Assembly (NCBI GenBank): GCA_002862945.1
Contig: PKCJ01000032.1
Location: 1-43,604, forward strand
Source of the DNA: Opitutia bacterium
Lineage (GTDB): Bacteria; Verrucomicrobiota; Verrucomicrobiia; Opitutales; Coraliomargaritaceae
Direction: 5' to 3'
Length of the DNA: 43,604 nt
Below the pieces are notes generated by a model. The model was given only the letters and a program-made list of their open reading frames with translations. It was not told the origin of the DNA and made no database searches. The translations under genes were made by a program, and so were the position numbers. Of the stretch, positions 23,666-33,036 are shown one piece after another (within the stretch, counting starts at the first letter, position 1; each line of letters opens with the position of its first letter).

Positions 23666-26488
23666 ATGGCGCAAGACCTCAAAGATACACTCAATCTACC
23701 ACAAACAAATTTCCCCATGCGAGGCAATTTGGTGGAGCGCGAACCACTGCGCATTGATCATTGGAAAAAGATCGGTCTTTACGAGAAGCTTCAGGCCAAA
23801 AATAGCGGTGGCGAAAGTTTCATTTTACACGACGGACCTCCCTTCACAAACGGCGACCTGCATCTAGGACACGCACTCAATAAGACATTGAAGGACACTA
23901 TCTTACGATACAAGTGGATGTCTGGCTATAATGCCCCCTACATCCCCGGATGGGACAGCCACGGGCTACCTATCGAACACAAAGTCTCCCGCGAACTGCA
24001 GAACTCTGGGCGCACCGATTACACGCCCCTAGAAGTACGCAAAGCCTGCGCAAAATTTGCAGATAAATACCGAATCATCCAAAGCGAGCAATTTGAACGC
24101 CTAGGAGTCACTGCTGACTGGGCAAACGAATACTGGACAATCCACCCCGAATACGAAGCGGCTGAATTAGAAACCTTTGCCAATTTTGTCGAACAAGGCC
24201 TCGTTTATCGCAGCAAAAAGCCAGTTTATTGGTCGATTCCCTGTGCCACAGCACTCGCGGAGGCCGAGATTGAGTATAAAGACCATACCAGTATCTCAGT
24301 CTTTGTGAAATTACGATTGAGTGACGAAGCTCGCACCCAACTACACCTGCCCGACGAAGACAGCTCGATTCTTATTTGGACGACCACTCCTTGGACATTA
24401 CCCGCTAATCTAGCAGTATCAGTACACCCTAAGATCGAATACTCTGCCATCAAGACGAATAAACATGGTACTCTCATCGTGGCCACTGCGTTGATCGAAT
24501 CTGTCGTCGCAGAGTGCAATTTAGAAAGCTATGAAATCATTGCGACTTACCTCGGTGCAGAGCTAGAAAAGCTCAATGCGCATCATCCTTTTATCGATCG
24601 CCCCTCCCCGCTCCTTCTCGCCGACTATGTCACGACAGATAGCGGCACAGGTTGTGTGCATACCGCACCAGGTCACGGGCTGGATGACTATATTACAGGA
24701 ATCAACAACGGTCTGGAGGTTTATTGCCCTCTCGATGACGAGGGTTGCTACGTGGACGACGGACAAGTGCCCGCCGAACTCGTCGGGCTATCCGTCCTAG
24801 ATGCCGGTAAAAAGCCCTCCGATGCCAACCTTGGGGTGCTACGTATCACTGCTGCCAATGGCTCACTCATTTCCAAGAAGAAGTTTGTTCACAGCTACCC
24901 CCACTGCTGGCGCTCCAAAACGCCCGTCGTCTTTCGTGCGATGGACCAGTGGTTTATCGCTCTTGATAAGAAGGGCGATCGCACTCGTGCGCTGGAATCT
25001 CTCAAAGACGTCAACTTCATCCCCAGCTGGGGTGAGAATCGCATCCGCGCAGCTGTGGAAAATCGTCCTGATTGGTGCATCAGTCGCCAGCGCACTTGGG
25101 GCGTCCCGATCCCAGCATTTTACGATGAAGACGGCTGTGCATACATGGATGCTAGCGTAATTCGGGCAATTTCAAAGAAAGTAGCTGTGGCTGGAACTGA
25201 CTTTTGGTTCGAAAAGACCGCCGCCGAAATCCTTGACAGCATTCCCCTACCCAGCGACTGGCCAAGTCCCGAAAAGCTCTCATGCGGCAACGACACTCTC
25301 GACGTATGGATCGACTCTGGCTCAAGTCACCGTGCAGTCCTGCAGAAACGATCTAATCTAAAATGGCCAGCCGACCTCTATCTTGAAGGCTCTGACCAGC
25401 ACCGCGGCTGGTTCCAAAGTTCACTCTGGACATCAGTAATCGTCGACAAAGCGGCGCCCTTTAGAAACCTCCTCACCCACGGATTCATCGTGAAAGAGGA
25501 TGGCACCAAGCTATCTAAAAGTGACGGTGCCGCCCGTCCGCTCAATGAATGGATTGAGGGTTACGGTGCCGACATCGTCCGCCTTTGGATTTGCTCGCAG
25601 GATTATCGGGGCGATGTGCCAGTCTCTGACAAAATCATGAAGAATGTGGCTAACAACTACCGTAATCTTCGCAACACACTTAGATTTCAGATCGGCAACC
25701 TGCACGACTTTAATGCCGCAACTGACGCAGTTCCACTCGACCAGCTCAGCGCACTCGATAAATGGGCACTCAACGAGCTCGCGCAGCTAGTTCGCAAGGT
25801 GACCGAAGCCTATGATCTCTACGAATTCCATCGTGCATTTAAAGACTTTATCGATCCTTTCGTTGCCAATACGCTCTCAGCCACCTACCACGATGTGCTC
25901 AAAGATCGTCTTTACACTCGTAGCCCTAGCGACCCGCTACGCAGGTCCTCGCAGACCGCAATTCACATCATCTTCTCTGTATTCACTCGTCTGATCGCAC
26001 CAATCGTGCCTTTCACTGCCGACGAGGCTTGGAGCTACGCTCAAAATAATAGCGACTTTAGCGACAAATTAATCGCACTAGCGGACTGGCCCGTAGCTGA
26101 TTCTGCTTGGGACGATCCAGAAACCGCATCCGACATCACAGCGCTTCGCAGTTTTCTTTCTACTCAAGTCAATGAGCGCCTCGAAGGCCTTCGCCAGCAA
26201 AAGAAAATTGGACAAAGTTTAGATGCTAAGGTCGTAATCACCGGCTCATCAAGAAATCCTGAGTTTGCTCGCCTCCAAAAATACGTAAACGAACTACCGG
26301 AACTGTTTATACTTTCGCAGGTCACTTTGATCGAATCCCCAGAAAATACTGAACTTAACGTCAAAGTCGCTCATGCAGATGGCGTCCGTTGTCCACGCAG
26401 TTGGCGTTGGGTGCCCGAACTCGTTAAGACCGAGGACTGGGGAAGTGTGTCGCCACGCTGTGCTGAAATACTCAATCACCCTTCATAA
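23666..26488 (+). CDS. ileS: isoleucyl-tRNA synthetase
   Basis: Charges tRNA-Ile and edits misactivated valine. The class I HIGH motif is HLGH (66-69) in DGPPFTNGDLHLGHALNK. The editing domain includes WTTTPWTLPANLA and GTGCVHTAPGHG-DDY. The KMSKS motif is KLSKS (615-619). The 940-residue length and RTWGVPIPAF indicate a bacterial IleS. At the C-terminus the usual CxxC...CxxC zinc finger is reduced to RCPRSW and SPRC, so two of four cysteines are missing. No T-box or other leader was identified in the 120-bp upstream gap. The DksA-like gene follows after 34 bp. Confidence 0.97.
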   Translation: MAQDLKDTLNLPQTNFPMRGNLVEREPLRIDHWKKIGLYEKLQAKNSGGESFILHDGPPFTNGDLHLGHALNKTLKDTILRYKWMSGYNAPYIPGWDSHGLPIEHKVSRELQNSGRTDYTPLEVRKACAKFADKYRIIQSEQFERLGVTADWANEYWTIHPEYEAAELETFANFVEQGLVYRSKKPVYWSIPCATALAEAEIEYKDHTSISVFVKLRLSDEARTQLHLPDEDSSILIWTTTPWTLPANLAVSVHPKIEYSAIKTNKHGTLIVATALIESVVAECNLESYEIIATYLGAELEKLNAHHPFIDRPSPLLLADYVTTDSGTGCVHTAPGHGLDDYITGINNGLEVYCPLDDEGCYVDDGQVPAELVGLSVLDAGKKPSDANLGVLRITAANGSLISKKKFVHSYPHCWRSKTPVVFRAMDQWFIALDKKGDRTRALESLKDVNFIPSWGENRIRAAVENRPDWCISRQRTWGVPIPAFYDEDGCAYMDASVIRAISKKVAVAGTDFWFEKTAAEILDSIPLPSDWPSPEKLSCGNDTLDVWIDSGSSHRAVLQKRSNLKWPADLYLEGSDQHRGWFQSSLWTSVIVDKAAPFRNLLTHGFIVKEDGTKLSKSDGAARPLNEWIEGYGADIVRLWICSQDYRGDVPVSDKIMKNVANNYRNLRNTLRFQIGNLHDFNAATDAVPLDQLSALDKWALNELAQLVRKVTEAYDLYEFHRAFKDFIDPFVANTLSATYHDVLKDRLYTRSPSDPLRRSSQTAIHIIFSVFTRLIAPIVPFTADEAWSYAQNNSDFSDKLIALADWPVADSAWDDPETASDITALRSFLSTQVNERLEGLRQQKKIGQSLDAKVVITGSSRNPEFARLQKYVNELPELFILSQVTLIESPENTELNVKVAHADGVRCPRSWRWVPELVKTEDWGSVSPRCAEILNHPS

Positions 26489-26522
26489 TACTATTCACTA
26501 CCACTTAACTGTTAAATAAGAC

Positions 26523-27473
26523 ATGCCTACAAAGAAAAAATCTTCCACAAAAAAAATTGCCAAGAAAGTTGCCAAAAAGGCGGCTAAGAAAATTGTCGCC
26601 AAAAAGGCAGCTAAGAAAGTTGTCGCCAAAAAGGCGGCTAAGAAGACTGTCGCCAAAAAAATGGTTAAAAAAGCGGCACCCATTAGAAGGAAAAGCGCCA
26701 CTCCCCAGACTATTAAAAAGGAGACTCCGGATATTCTAAAAAAAGCCGTTGTCTCGCGCGAGGGTGCGGCTGCCAACAAAAAATCGACCCCTATTGTATT
26801 TTCTCTCGACGACGTCGAAGAGCTGATGGCAGCAAAAAAGACTAGCGCTCCAATTGTAGCAGAACCTGTCGCCAAAAAAGTCACCGCAAAAAAAATACCC
26901 ACCTCTAAGGTCGTGATCGACGACAAGCCTTTGGAGAAACGCGTGCTTGGGGCCGCCTCTCTTGCCGACATCCTCGGTTTCAATCCAAAAGAAAAGAAGT
27001 CGCGCACCGAACTAGTTGAAAAAGAGGTACCTAAGAAGTGGAAGAAATACTACAATTTATTGATCGATTTGCGTATGCACGTAAGTAACGAAATCAACCT
27101 GCACACAGCCGATACGCTCAAACACAATGCGCGAGATGATTCGGGAAACACTTCCAGCCCAGCTGATTTAGGAACCGATAGTTTTGACCGTGATTTTGCG
27201 CTCAGTTTGGTTTCCAACGAACAAGATGCGCTTATTGAAATTGAAGAAGCTATTCTTCGAATAAAAGACGGCAACTATGGCATATGCGAAATCACTGACA
27301 AAGCAATACCTGCAGCTCGTCTTAGCGCAGTGCCCTTTACCCGTTATTCAGTTGAAGGCCAAGCCAAGCACGAGCGAGACCTGCATCGCAAAAGCAACCG
27401 TATTGCCGCAGGCGGTATCTTCGGTGATGTGTCAGATGCGCCCAAGCTTGAATCGAGTGACGACGAGGAGTAG
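26523..27473 (+). CDS. DksA/TraR-like protein with histone H1-like Lys/Ala-rich N-terminus
   Basis: A 316-residue protein in two parts. Residues 1-60 are AKK/AAKK repeats like those of bacterial H1-type (Hc1/AlgP-like) DNA-binding tails; residues 60-165 are a linker with two more Lys/Ala patches. Residues about 170-300 resemble DksA: a coiled-coil segment with acidic residues, then ILRIKDGNYGICEITDKAIPAARL in parts, and PFTRYSVEGQ. Of the four DksA zinc cysteines only Cys255 remains; the others read Thr258, Ser276 and Gly279. It probably binds DNA through the tail and may touch the RNA polymerase secondary channel through the coiled coil, but that is inference. It lies 34 bp after ileS, perhaps co-transcribed. 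Confidence 0.8.
   Translation: MPTKKKSSTKKIAKKVAKKAAKKIVAKKAAKKVVAKKAAKKTVAKKMVKKAAPIRRKSATPQTIKKETPDILKKAVVSREGAAANKKSTPIVFSLDDVEELMAAKKTSAPIVAEPVAKKVTAKKIPTSKVVIDDKPLEKRVLGAASLADILGFNPKEKKSRTELVEKEVPKKWKKYYNLLIDLRMHVSNEINLHTADTLKHNARDDSGNTSSPADLGTDSFDRDFALSLVSNEQDALIEIEEAILRIKDGNYGICEITDKAIPAARLSAVPFTRYSVEGQAKHERDLHRKSNRIAAGGIFGDVSDAPKLESSDDEE
26571..26675 (+). repeat. 27-bp tandem repeat coding the AKKAAKK array
   Basis: Units beginning GCCAAAAAGGCNGCTAAGAA start at 26571, 26598 and 26625, with a diverged fourth at 26652, exactly 27 bp (nine codons) apart. The reading frame is kept, so copy number can change by slippage without a frameshift. Confidence 0.85.
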
Positions 27474-27535
27474 GCTTTTGTAGCACCATCTCATAATAAG
27501 AAACCCAGAAAGAGCTTTTCTAGAGCGTTTGAAGA

Positions 27536-29290
27536 TTAAATTTTCAAAATTTCTGACAACATAGCTCGGTCAGCCTTTCGGTCCGTTCTCAGTTCTAAAA
27601 CCCTTAAGCCAGATTCAGGTAAAACTGAGATCGAAGAGATGAAGCTGTTCCAGCCTTGCAACTGCTCATGGCAAATGCCATATGCTTTGCAGAGTTTAGA
27701 CAAGTCGACTGACTGCGGCGTAGCAAAAAAATATTCAAAAGAAGAATCTATTTGCGAAACAGGCAAATGCTCAAAAATACCGCCACCGTTGTTGTTGATT
27801 AATACGACGGTCAAACTGCCCTTTAACTCACTGGCAGCTAGCAGCCCATTACTATCATGTAGGAAAGCCAGATCACCTGTTAGCAAGACACTTGGCTTTC
27901 CCCCATGAGCGACACCAAGGGCTGTGCTCAATGTGCCATCGATACCATTCGCACCACGATTACAAAAAATCGAATGCGTAAGGCTATTGGCACCCCAAAA
28001 ATATTCCGCATAGCGCACACTCATGCTACTCGCGAGAAAAACAGGTGTATCGTCGGGTAAATGTTTAGAGAGTAACCAGGCGACCTTACCTTCAAAAATT
28101 GTCTCGATTGAAAGCATTTTCGAATCCAGCTCATTTGCTGTTTTCAGCTCATTATCCAACCACAGCTTAGACCAATTTGCTTCGACCAGTTGTGGCGGTA
28201 AATGTTCAGCCAGTGCTTGCGTATCGCCGTAGAGAGGCGTAGCGATACGATGCAAAGGGTCTGTATTGATTGGGCGCGACGTCATTAAAAAGGATACAGC
28301 CTCTAGTGAACTAAGCCAAGCACGTAACATTTTGCTCGTAGGTAAGTTGCCAATCTGTAAAATCGCTGTAGGCATTAGTTCTTTAGCCTTATGCGCATCA
28401 CCAAGAAAGGCATCATAATGTGTTATTAAAAGAGGAATCGCCTCCGCGTGACTACGCAGTGGGTTTAAGGCATCCGCAATGACAGGCCAGCCCAATTTAT
28501 CAGAGATTAAGGCAACCGCGTCAGTAAATGCTTTGTCGCCGCAGCGAGGATTTTCCGTGCCGACTACAATAATACCTTTTGTATGGCTGCTCAAACGCTC
28601 TAAAGCGACCATGTCGATGGCACTACTGAGTGAAACGACTTCGCATGGACGCGTAGTCACAGTCGAAGCCGCCTCAAGTGTCACCGCATCAACTACTGGC
28701 TTAGTGGAATCATTCTCGGGTACCAATGGATCGCGAAAAGGGAAATTTAAATGAACAGGTCCCGCGTTGCTACTGAGTGAAATGTGCACCGCATGGACGA
28801 GTGTCTGTCGAAGATAAGCTAGCATAATAGGCGACGCTTCTGGCAAGGCCAATTCAGCGAAATGGCGCACGAAATCACCGTAGAGTTTACACTGGTCGAT
28901 AGTTTGCCCCGAGGCGCAGTTGCGTAATTCTAGTGGTCGGTCTGCCGTGAGTAAAAGCAAGGGTGTGCCACTCATTGAAGCCTCGACAACTGCGGGCCAG
29001 TAATTAGCCGCTGCTGATCCAGAGGTGCAGACCAGCGCAACCGGTCGACCTGTACTCTTAGCGAGGCCAAGTGCATAAAAAGCAGCTGAGCGTTCATCTA
29101 GAATCGAGAGAGCCTCGATCCGCGGATTACGCGCCGCGGCAACAGTCAAAGGAGTCGAACGAGAGCCTGGCGAGGTGATCACAGTTTGAATGCCTAGACG
29201 TGCAAGCACTTCCATAGTGAGCGCACCCCAGCAAGAATTGACGGTCGACCGCGCTACAAGATCAAAGGGTTCTGTTTCTGGAAGAGACAT
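27536..29290 (-). CDS. menD: 2-succinyl-5-enolpyruvyl-6-hydroxy-3-cyclohexene-1-carboxylate synthase
   Basis: The thiamine-diphosphate enzyme that joins isochorismate and 2-oxoglutarate in menaquinone synthesis. SPGSRSTPL is at 40-48, and the catalytic Glu66 lies in DERSAAFYALGLAK. CTSGSAAANYWPAVVEA and LTADRPLELRNCASGQTIDQ are MenD hallmarks. The ThDP/Mg site is GDLAFLHDSNGLL with INNNGGGIFEHLP near the C-terminus. The length of 584 is normal. It lies 89 bp downstream of the ccoP-like gene on the same strand. Its product, menaquinone, is the expected substrate of the ACIII complex encoded upstream, so the placement makes functional sense. It converges with the DksA-like gene. Confidence 0.95.
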   Translation of the reverse strand: MSLPETEPFDLVARSTVNSCWGALTMEVLARLGIQTVITSPGSRSTPLTVAAARNPRIEALSILDERSAAFYALGLAKSTGRPVALVCTSGSAAANYWPAVVEASMSGTPLLLLTADRPLELRNCASGQTIDQCKLYGDFVRHFAELALPEASPIMLAYLRQTLVHAVHISLSSNAGPVHLNFPFRDPLVPENDSTKPVVDAVTLEAASTVTTRPCEVVSLSSAIDMVALERLSSHTKGIIVVGTENPRCGDKAFTDAVALISDKLGWPVIADALNPLRSHAEAIPLLITHYDAFLGDAHKAKELMPTAILQIGNLPTSKMLRAWLSSLEAVSFLMTSRPINTDPLHRIATPLYGDTQALAEHLPPQLVEANWSKLWLDNELKTANELDSKMLSIETIFEGKVAWLLSKHLPDDTPVFLASSMSVRYAEYFWGANSLTHSIFCNRGANGIDGTLSTALGVAHGGKPSVLLTGDLAFLHDSNGLLAASELKGSLTVVLINNNGGGIFEHLPVSQIDSSFEYFFATPQSVDLSKLCKAYGICHEQLQGWNSFISSISVLPESGLRVLELRTDRKADRAMLSEILKI

Positions 29291-29379
29291 AACATCTAGG
29301 TTGTCACACTCTTTTGGAAATTCAACGCCAGAAAGAGGATGCTCTCCTGAAGCAGTTCAGCACGCTTAAATGCTGATAA

Positions 29380-30135
29380 CTAGTTAACGTCGACCTCAGT
29401 TGCAGCTTCGCCATCAATAGTAAGCTCTTCAACCATCGGCGATATTAACTCGGGGATTGGGCCTAGACCCTCCTTAAGATCAGCGGCTTGCCATGGAACC
29501 GATCGCCCAGCGTAAAGATCGCTGTATTCAGCAATAGTCGCCTCGGTCACCTCTGAGGCGCTGTTGCCCCACTCCTGCCGTATGTAGGTAATCACACCCG
29601 CGATGTCTTTATCACTCAAGGCGAGCCCGCTTGAACCGAACGCAGGCATGTTCCCATTGTAGTTACTGCCCTTGACTAGGATTGGGCCATTTAACCCGTT
29701 AATTAAAATCCTTGATACAACCTGCGGATGTCCAGTAACCCAGTTAGATGCTACGAGTGGTGGGTAGACACCAAGCACACCATTGCCATCTGCTTGGTGA
29801 CACTGTGCGCATTGGTTACGATAAACTTTAGCGCCGCGGTCAAAAAGAGCAATCTCAACGGGCTTGGGAGCACCAGCACTCGGATTAAAGTCGGGGGAGT
29901 ATGCATCCCAACGGTAGCCGCCAGAGTGCTCAACGAGATAAACACCGCCCCAAAAACAGAGGGCAGCAAAGATAAACATTAAGAAGATAGGAACTGGCGA
30001 GAAACCTTCCTGTGGCTCCTCCTTCTCCCGCATAAGCTGCGCGTGCACATCTTGTATGTGCTCATCTTGCATAGCCGCCTTCTCCAAAGATCCACGGTCT
30101 TTTGCGTTGGTATCTGTGTTGTGTTTTTCGCTCAT
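29380..30135 (-). CDS. ccoP: cbb3-type oxidase cytochrome c subunit (CcoP-like, single heme)
   Basis: A membrane-anchored c-type cytochrome of 251 residues: a charged N-terminal cytoplasmic part (1-45), one helix (about 47-68), then a cytochrome c domain with CAQCH at 109-113 and Met163 in GNMPAFG as the likely axial ligand. Canonical CcoP has two CXXCH sites; only one exists here. An acidic tail of about 55 residues follows the heme domain. The start overlaps the ccoO stop by one base, so the two are translationally coupled. Position after ccoN and ccoO supports the CcoP role, though it could be called a generic oxidase cytochrome c. Confidence 0.85.
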   Translation of the reverse strand: MSEKHNTDTNAKDRGSLEKAAMQDEHIQDVHAQLMREKEEPQEGFSPVPIFLMFIFAALCFWGGVYLVEHSGGYRWDAYSPDFNPSAGAPKPVEIALFDRGAKVYRNQCAQCHQADGNGVLGVYPPLVASNWVTGHPQVVSRILINGLNGPILVKGSNYNGNMPAFGSSGLALSDKDIAGVITYIRQEWGNSASEVTEATIAEYSDLYAGRSVPWQAADLKEGLGPIPELISPMVEELTIDGEAATEVDVN

Positions 30136-30824
30136 TATTCTAGAATCGGTGATTCGGGCAAACTATAGTTGATCTTAAGACTGAGAAGATACTCTACCAA
30201 TGCTTTGGCACGGCGAGTCGGCACAACCTCGTAGCCTGTCTTTGGAGCATACTCAGAATTAGGTGGAAATGTGAGGGCCTCCGCAGAAGGTTTATCGGCA
30301 ACTTGTCGCACGTCGTAAAGGAATGCAAAGGGGGGCATCGTTGAGCCTTTAGAGACGATCTGCGGGTTATATAAATGAAGATGATTCCAATCACGCCCTG
30401 CATCTCCTGCGTAGCGGCCACCCAAGTGCGCTAGGTCGGGACCAGTTCGCATCGTTCCTAGAAGAACACGTTCTTGTAGTATATAGTCGCGGGCAACCGT
30501 CTGGCGGGGACCCCACCCGCGCTCTATATCAGCACCAAACTCATTGCGGCGCACTTGTTGACTGTGGCAATACATGCAACCCATCGAAATATAAATTTCT
30601 TTTCCTTGCTGAGCAAGGCCGACGGGCATGGCGGGGTAGAGAGGGTCACCTTCAGTCATTACCATGACTGGCATGCCGTTTTCGTCTAAATCATCGGTCG
30701 CTTCAAGGCTCTCAGTAGTTTGCGTGAGGCTGCCTATTTGAATGTGACTAGTCAGAATCAAACCAGTAAATGAAAACGCGAGTGCGAAGAAAATACCGCA
30801 GAAAAGAAGTGGTAAGTTTTTCAT
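30135..30824 (-). CDS. ccoO: cbb3-type cytochrome c oxidase subunit II
   Basis: The monoheme membrane cytochrome c of the cbb3 oxidase, which relays electrons to CcoN. The 229-residue protein has an N-terminal anchor helix (about 5-27), a CMYCH heme site at 83-87 and the CcoO-typical [20 protein letters not shown] just after it, read in parts. [12 protein letters not shown] and Met163 in STMPPFAFL follow. The start codon overlaps the ccoN stop by 4 bp (ATGA type), and the next subunit overlaps by 1 bp, so ccoN-O-P are tightly coupled. Confidence 0.95.
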   Translation of the reverse strand: MKNLPLLFCGIFFALAFSFTGLILTSHIQIGSLTQTTESLEATDDLDENGMPVMVMTEGDPLYPAMPVGLAQQGKEIYISMGCMYCHSQQVRRNEFGADIERGWGPRQTVARDYILQERVLLGTMRTGPDLAHLGGRYAGDAGRDWNHLHLYNPQIVSKGSTMPPFAFLYDVRQVADKPSAEALTFPPNSEYAPKTGYEVVPTRRAKALVEYLLSLKINYSLPESPILE

Positions 30825-32287
30825 TGAACCGTGCCTCCTTCATTTGAGCCGAGAAGCGTTGGGCCTTGCTTAGCACGGACTGCACCCGCAGCGAAGAGCA
30901 TCCAGAAGAAATTGGCTGCGAAAGCAATATGCCCCATTGTCAAGAAGAGACCCGATACCGAACGCGCTTTGAGCCAGGGAATCGTGTTCTGGACAACTTT
31001 AAGGAATGGTATTTCAGCATTGTTCATTTCCAGACCTTGAATCCAGCCGCCAACTTGAAGTGCAACAATCATGATCGTAATGCCTAGCGCGCATGCCCAA
31101 AAATGTAATTTAATCAAGAATGATGAAGGCCATTCGCGCTTAAGTAGGCGAGGCATCATGTAATAAACACCTCCAAACATAATCATAGTGAAGAAAGCGT
31201 ATACCCCGTGGTGAGCGTGTCCTACTGTGAAGTGCGTGAAGTGCGTGATTTCATTGACTGTGCGAAGCGCCATGGCCGAACCAATCAAGCTCACCAAGGT
31301 GTAAGAGATGGCTCCAAAAACGACAAAGCGTAGCGTCGGACTGCACCATACCTCCTTATGCAAGCCGACCACAGACATGTGGTGATTAATACCAACCACC
31401 ACGACTGGAATGACCATCATAACGGATGCGACAATACCTGCCGAAATGAGCCAAACAGGAATCGGGCCGCCGATTAAGTGATGAATGCCTGCCCAGTTGT
31501 AGAAAATAGCCAATGCCCAGAAACCAAGCACCGATAAATAGTAAGAGTAAATCGGACGCCCCAAAACCTTTGGTATCAGGTAGTAGGCTGTCGCCAGTGC
31601 CATCGGTGTGAACCACAGCCCTAATACATTGTGAGCAAACCACCAGTTAGTCACCGACTGCACAACACCGCGTGCAGGAAACCATATGATCATAACCTGT
31701 GCGACGACGTAAAGCCATGGAAACCAAAAGAGCGCTGCAAGAATATACCACTGCGATACATAAACGTGGTCCCCTTTACGAAAACGGAAGGCCATCACAC
31801 CCCAAACGCCAATCAACGCATAAGAGATAGCCAACAGTGGCGTCCCATATTTAGGTATCTCAAGCCACTCAACTGAAGTAATGTCACCACGAAGAATGCC
31901 AAAGATGCCCACCGTCAAACCTATGTTCCAGAAAACACCAGCTATGAACAGAATACCCTTATGATTAATAGGCGCACGGCATAAGCGTGCCATGATCCAT
32001 AGGCCGACCGAAAAAATGATGTTACTAGCCCAGCCCAGCGCCATAGCATTGAGGTGAGCAGAGCGAACTCGACCAAATGTGAGAAACTCAAAAGTACTTG
32101 CGAAGTTTGGCTGGTGCGCCTTAACAGCAACCACGAGCGCAAAGACAGTGCCAATCATGAGCCAAGCAATCGCGGAAATCACAAAAAAGAGTGCTGCCGA
32201 ACGAATCGAAGCATCAATCTCACTCAGCTCTAGACGAACCGCTTCACTGGTTGAAGAGTAAGGGCCCTGTTTTTGCTCTGCTAACAT
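30821..32287 (-). CDS. ccoN: cbb3-type cytochrome c oxidase catalytic subunit I
   Basis: The heme-copper core that reduces O2. The 488-residue protein has about 12 helices. The low-spin heme b ligands are His78 ([12 protein letters not shown]) and His359. The CuB ligands are His219 (NWWFAHN) and His269-His270, with the cross-linking Tyr263 six residues earlier (YNWAGIHH), as in cbb3 enzymes. His357 is the heme b3 ligand in [11 protein letters not shown]. This places it in the C-family, normally high oxygen affinity. It lies 107 bp downstream of the CcoS-like gene, the only sizeable gap in the run, which may hold an internal promoter. Confidence 0.96.
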   Translation of the reverse strand: MLAEQKQGPYSSTSEAVRLELSEIDASIRSAALFFVISAIAWLMIGTVFALVVAVKAHQPNFASTFEFLTFGRVRSAHLNAMALGWASNIIFSVGLWIMARLCRAPINHKGILFIAGVFWNIGLTVGIFGILRGDITSVEWLEIPKYGTPLLAISYALIGVWGVMAFRFRKGDHVYVSQWYILAALFWFPWLYVVAQVMIIWFPARGVVQSVTNWWFAHNVLGLWFTPMALATAYYLIPKVLGRPIYSYYLSVLGFWALAIFYNWAGIHHLIGGPIPVWLISAGIVASVMMVIPVVVVGINHHMSVVGLHKEVWCSPTLRFVVFGAISYTLVSLIGSAMALRTVNEITHFTHFTVGHAHHGVYAFFTMIMFGGVYYMMPRLLKREWPSSFLIKLHFWACALGITIMIVALQVGGWIQGLEMNNAEIPFLKVVQNTIPWLKARSVSGLFLTMGHIAFAANFFWMLFAAGAVRAKQGPTLLGSNEGGTVQ

Positions 32288-32394
32288 TACGATGGTAGAA
32301 TTAAAATTAATAATGAAGAATTACGAATACAAATAGGTAGTATAAGAATTATAAGGCTGAACTAGAAATAGACCTAATCTATAACCCTAGTTAT

Positions 32395-32601
32395 TTAGAC
32401 CTCCTCGCTCTTCTTGCTAGGGAAGGTATCAGATATCTCTCCCTCGGGTTCCTCATCAGTAAATATAGTTTTAGCTTGAGAATCGAACTCTCGTAGTTGG
32501 CCTTTTTTGGCAGACCAATAAAGTGCACTAACTGCTACTATAAAAAAAACGACCCCCAAAAAAATTAGAGGAATCAGATCGGTGTAAGTTTCAGCATCCA
32601 T
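32395..32601 (-). CDS. ccoS: CcoS-like cbb3 oxidase assembly protein
   Basis: A 68-residue single-helix protein. The helix (about 8-30) is followed by ALYWSAKKGQLREFDSQAKTIF, read in parts, which matches the CcoS/FixS pattern of a Trp-containing helix end, a Gly-Gln turn, and a short soluble stretch ending in acidic residues. CcoS is needed for cofactor insertion into cbb3 oxidase. The place beside ccoN supports this, although CcoS is more often found after ccoI. The acidic C-terminal extension is longer than usual. It could alternatively be a CcoQ-like small subunit. Confidence 0.6.
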   Translation of the reverse strand: MDAETYTDLIPLIFLGVVFFIVAVSALYWSAKKGQLREFDSQAKTIFTDEEPEGEISDTFPSKKSEEV

Positions 32602-32608
32602 TTGCTAA

Positions 32609-33031
32609 CTACTCTGCCTCAGCAGTCTCTATATCGAATGGCGCTTCGGTTGCAGCAACTGAATCCTCGATTGGTAATTTAAGTTCTTCGACCGATACGC
32701 TTTCAATTTCAAGCAAGGGCGCTTCCGTCGGCGCGAAAAGACCTTCACCGCTATTGTAGCTGGCGATCGTAAGACTGATCGCATCCTCGATGGGAATACG
32801 AACTGTTCCCGTTTCCGCGTCAATCAATTCATAATTAGTGAGTTTTTGAATCCCCGCGGCACGAGACTCGTCGGCCTTAACCTGACGGGTCGCATACACC
32901 TGCGCATCGACCCGTTCGGGACGATTCGGCAAATAGGCGATAAAAATGATGAGTACAAAAACAAGAAAGGCGCCTAAACAACCTAGAAAGGTGAGGAAAG
33001 TATTACTCTTGGATATTTGAGTTTCAGACAT
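32609..33031 (-). CDS. membrane-anchored protein between ACIII and cbb3 genes, function unknown
   Basis: A 140-residue protein with one N-terminal helix (about 12-34) and a periplasmic domain rich in Glu/Ala at the end. YATRQVKADESRAAGIQKL and GTVRIPIEDAISL are the parts that look conserved; the VRIPI-AM/IS-L motif is one I associate with small proteins in similar oxidase clusters, without a named family. It sits 5 bp after actF and 7 bp before the CcoS-like gene, so it belongs to the respiratory operon. A structural link between the ACIII and oxidase complexes is a reasonable guess only. Confidence 0.75.
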   Translation of the reverse strand: MSETQISKSNTFLTFLGCLGAFLVFVLIIFIAYLPNRPERVDAQVYATRQVKADESRAAGIQKLTNYELIDAETGTVRIPIEDAISLTIASYNSGEGLFAPTEAPLLEIESVSVEELKLPIEDSVAATEAPFDIETAEAE

Positions 33032-33036
33032 CGCGA

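Noticed and set aside
26498..27007. 169-residue minus-strand frame opposite the Lys/Ala repeats
   Set aside because: The Phe/Leu/Ala-rich translation is just the antisense of the AAG/GCC repeat and mimics a membrane protein.
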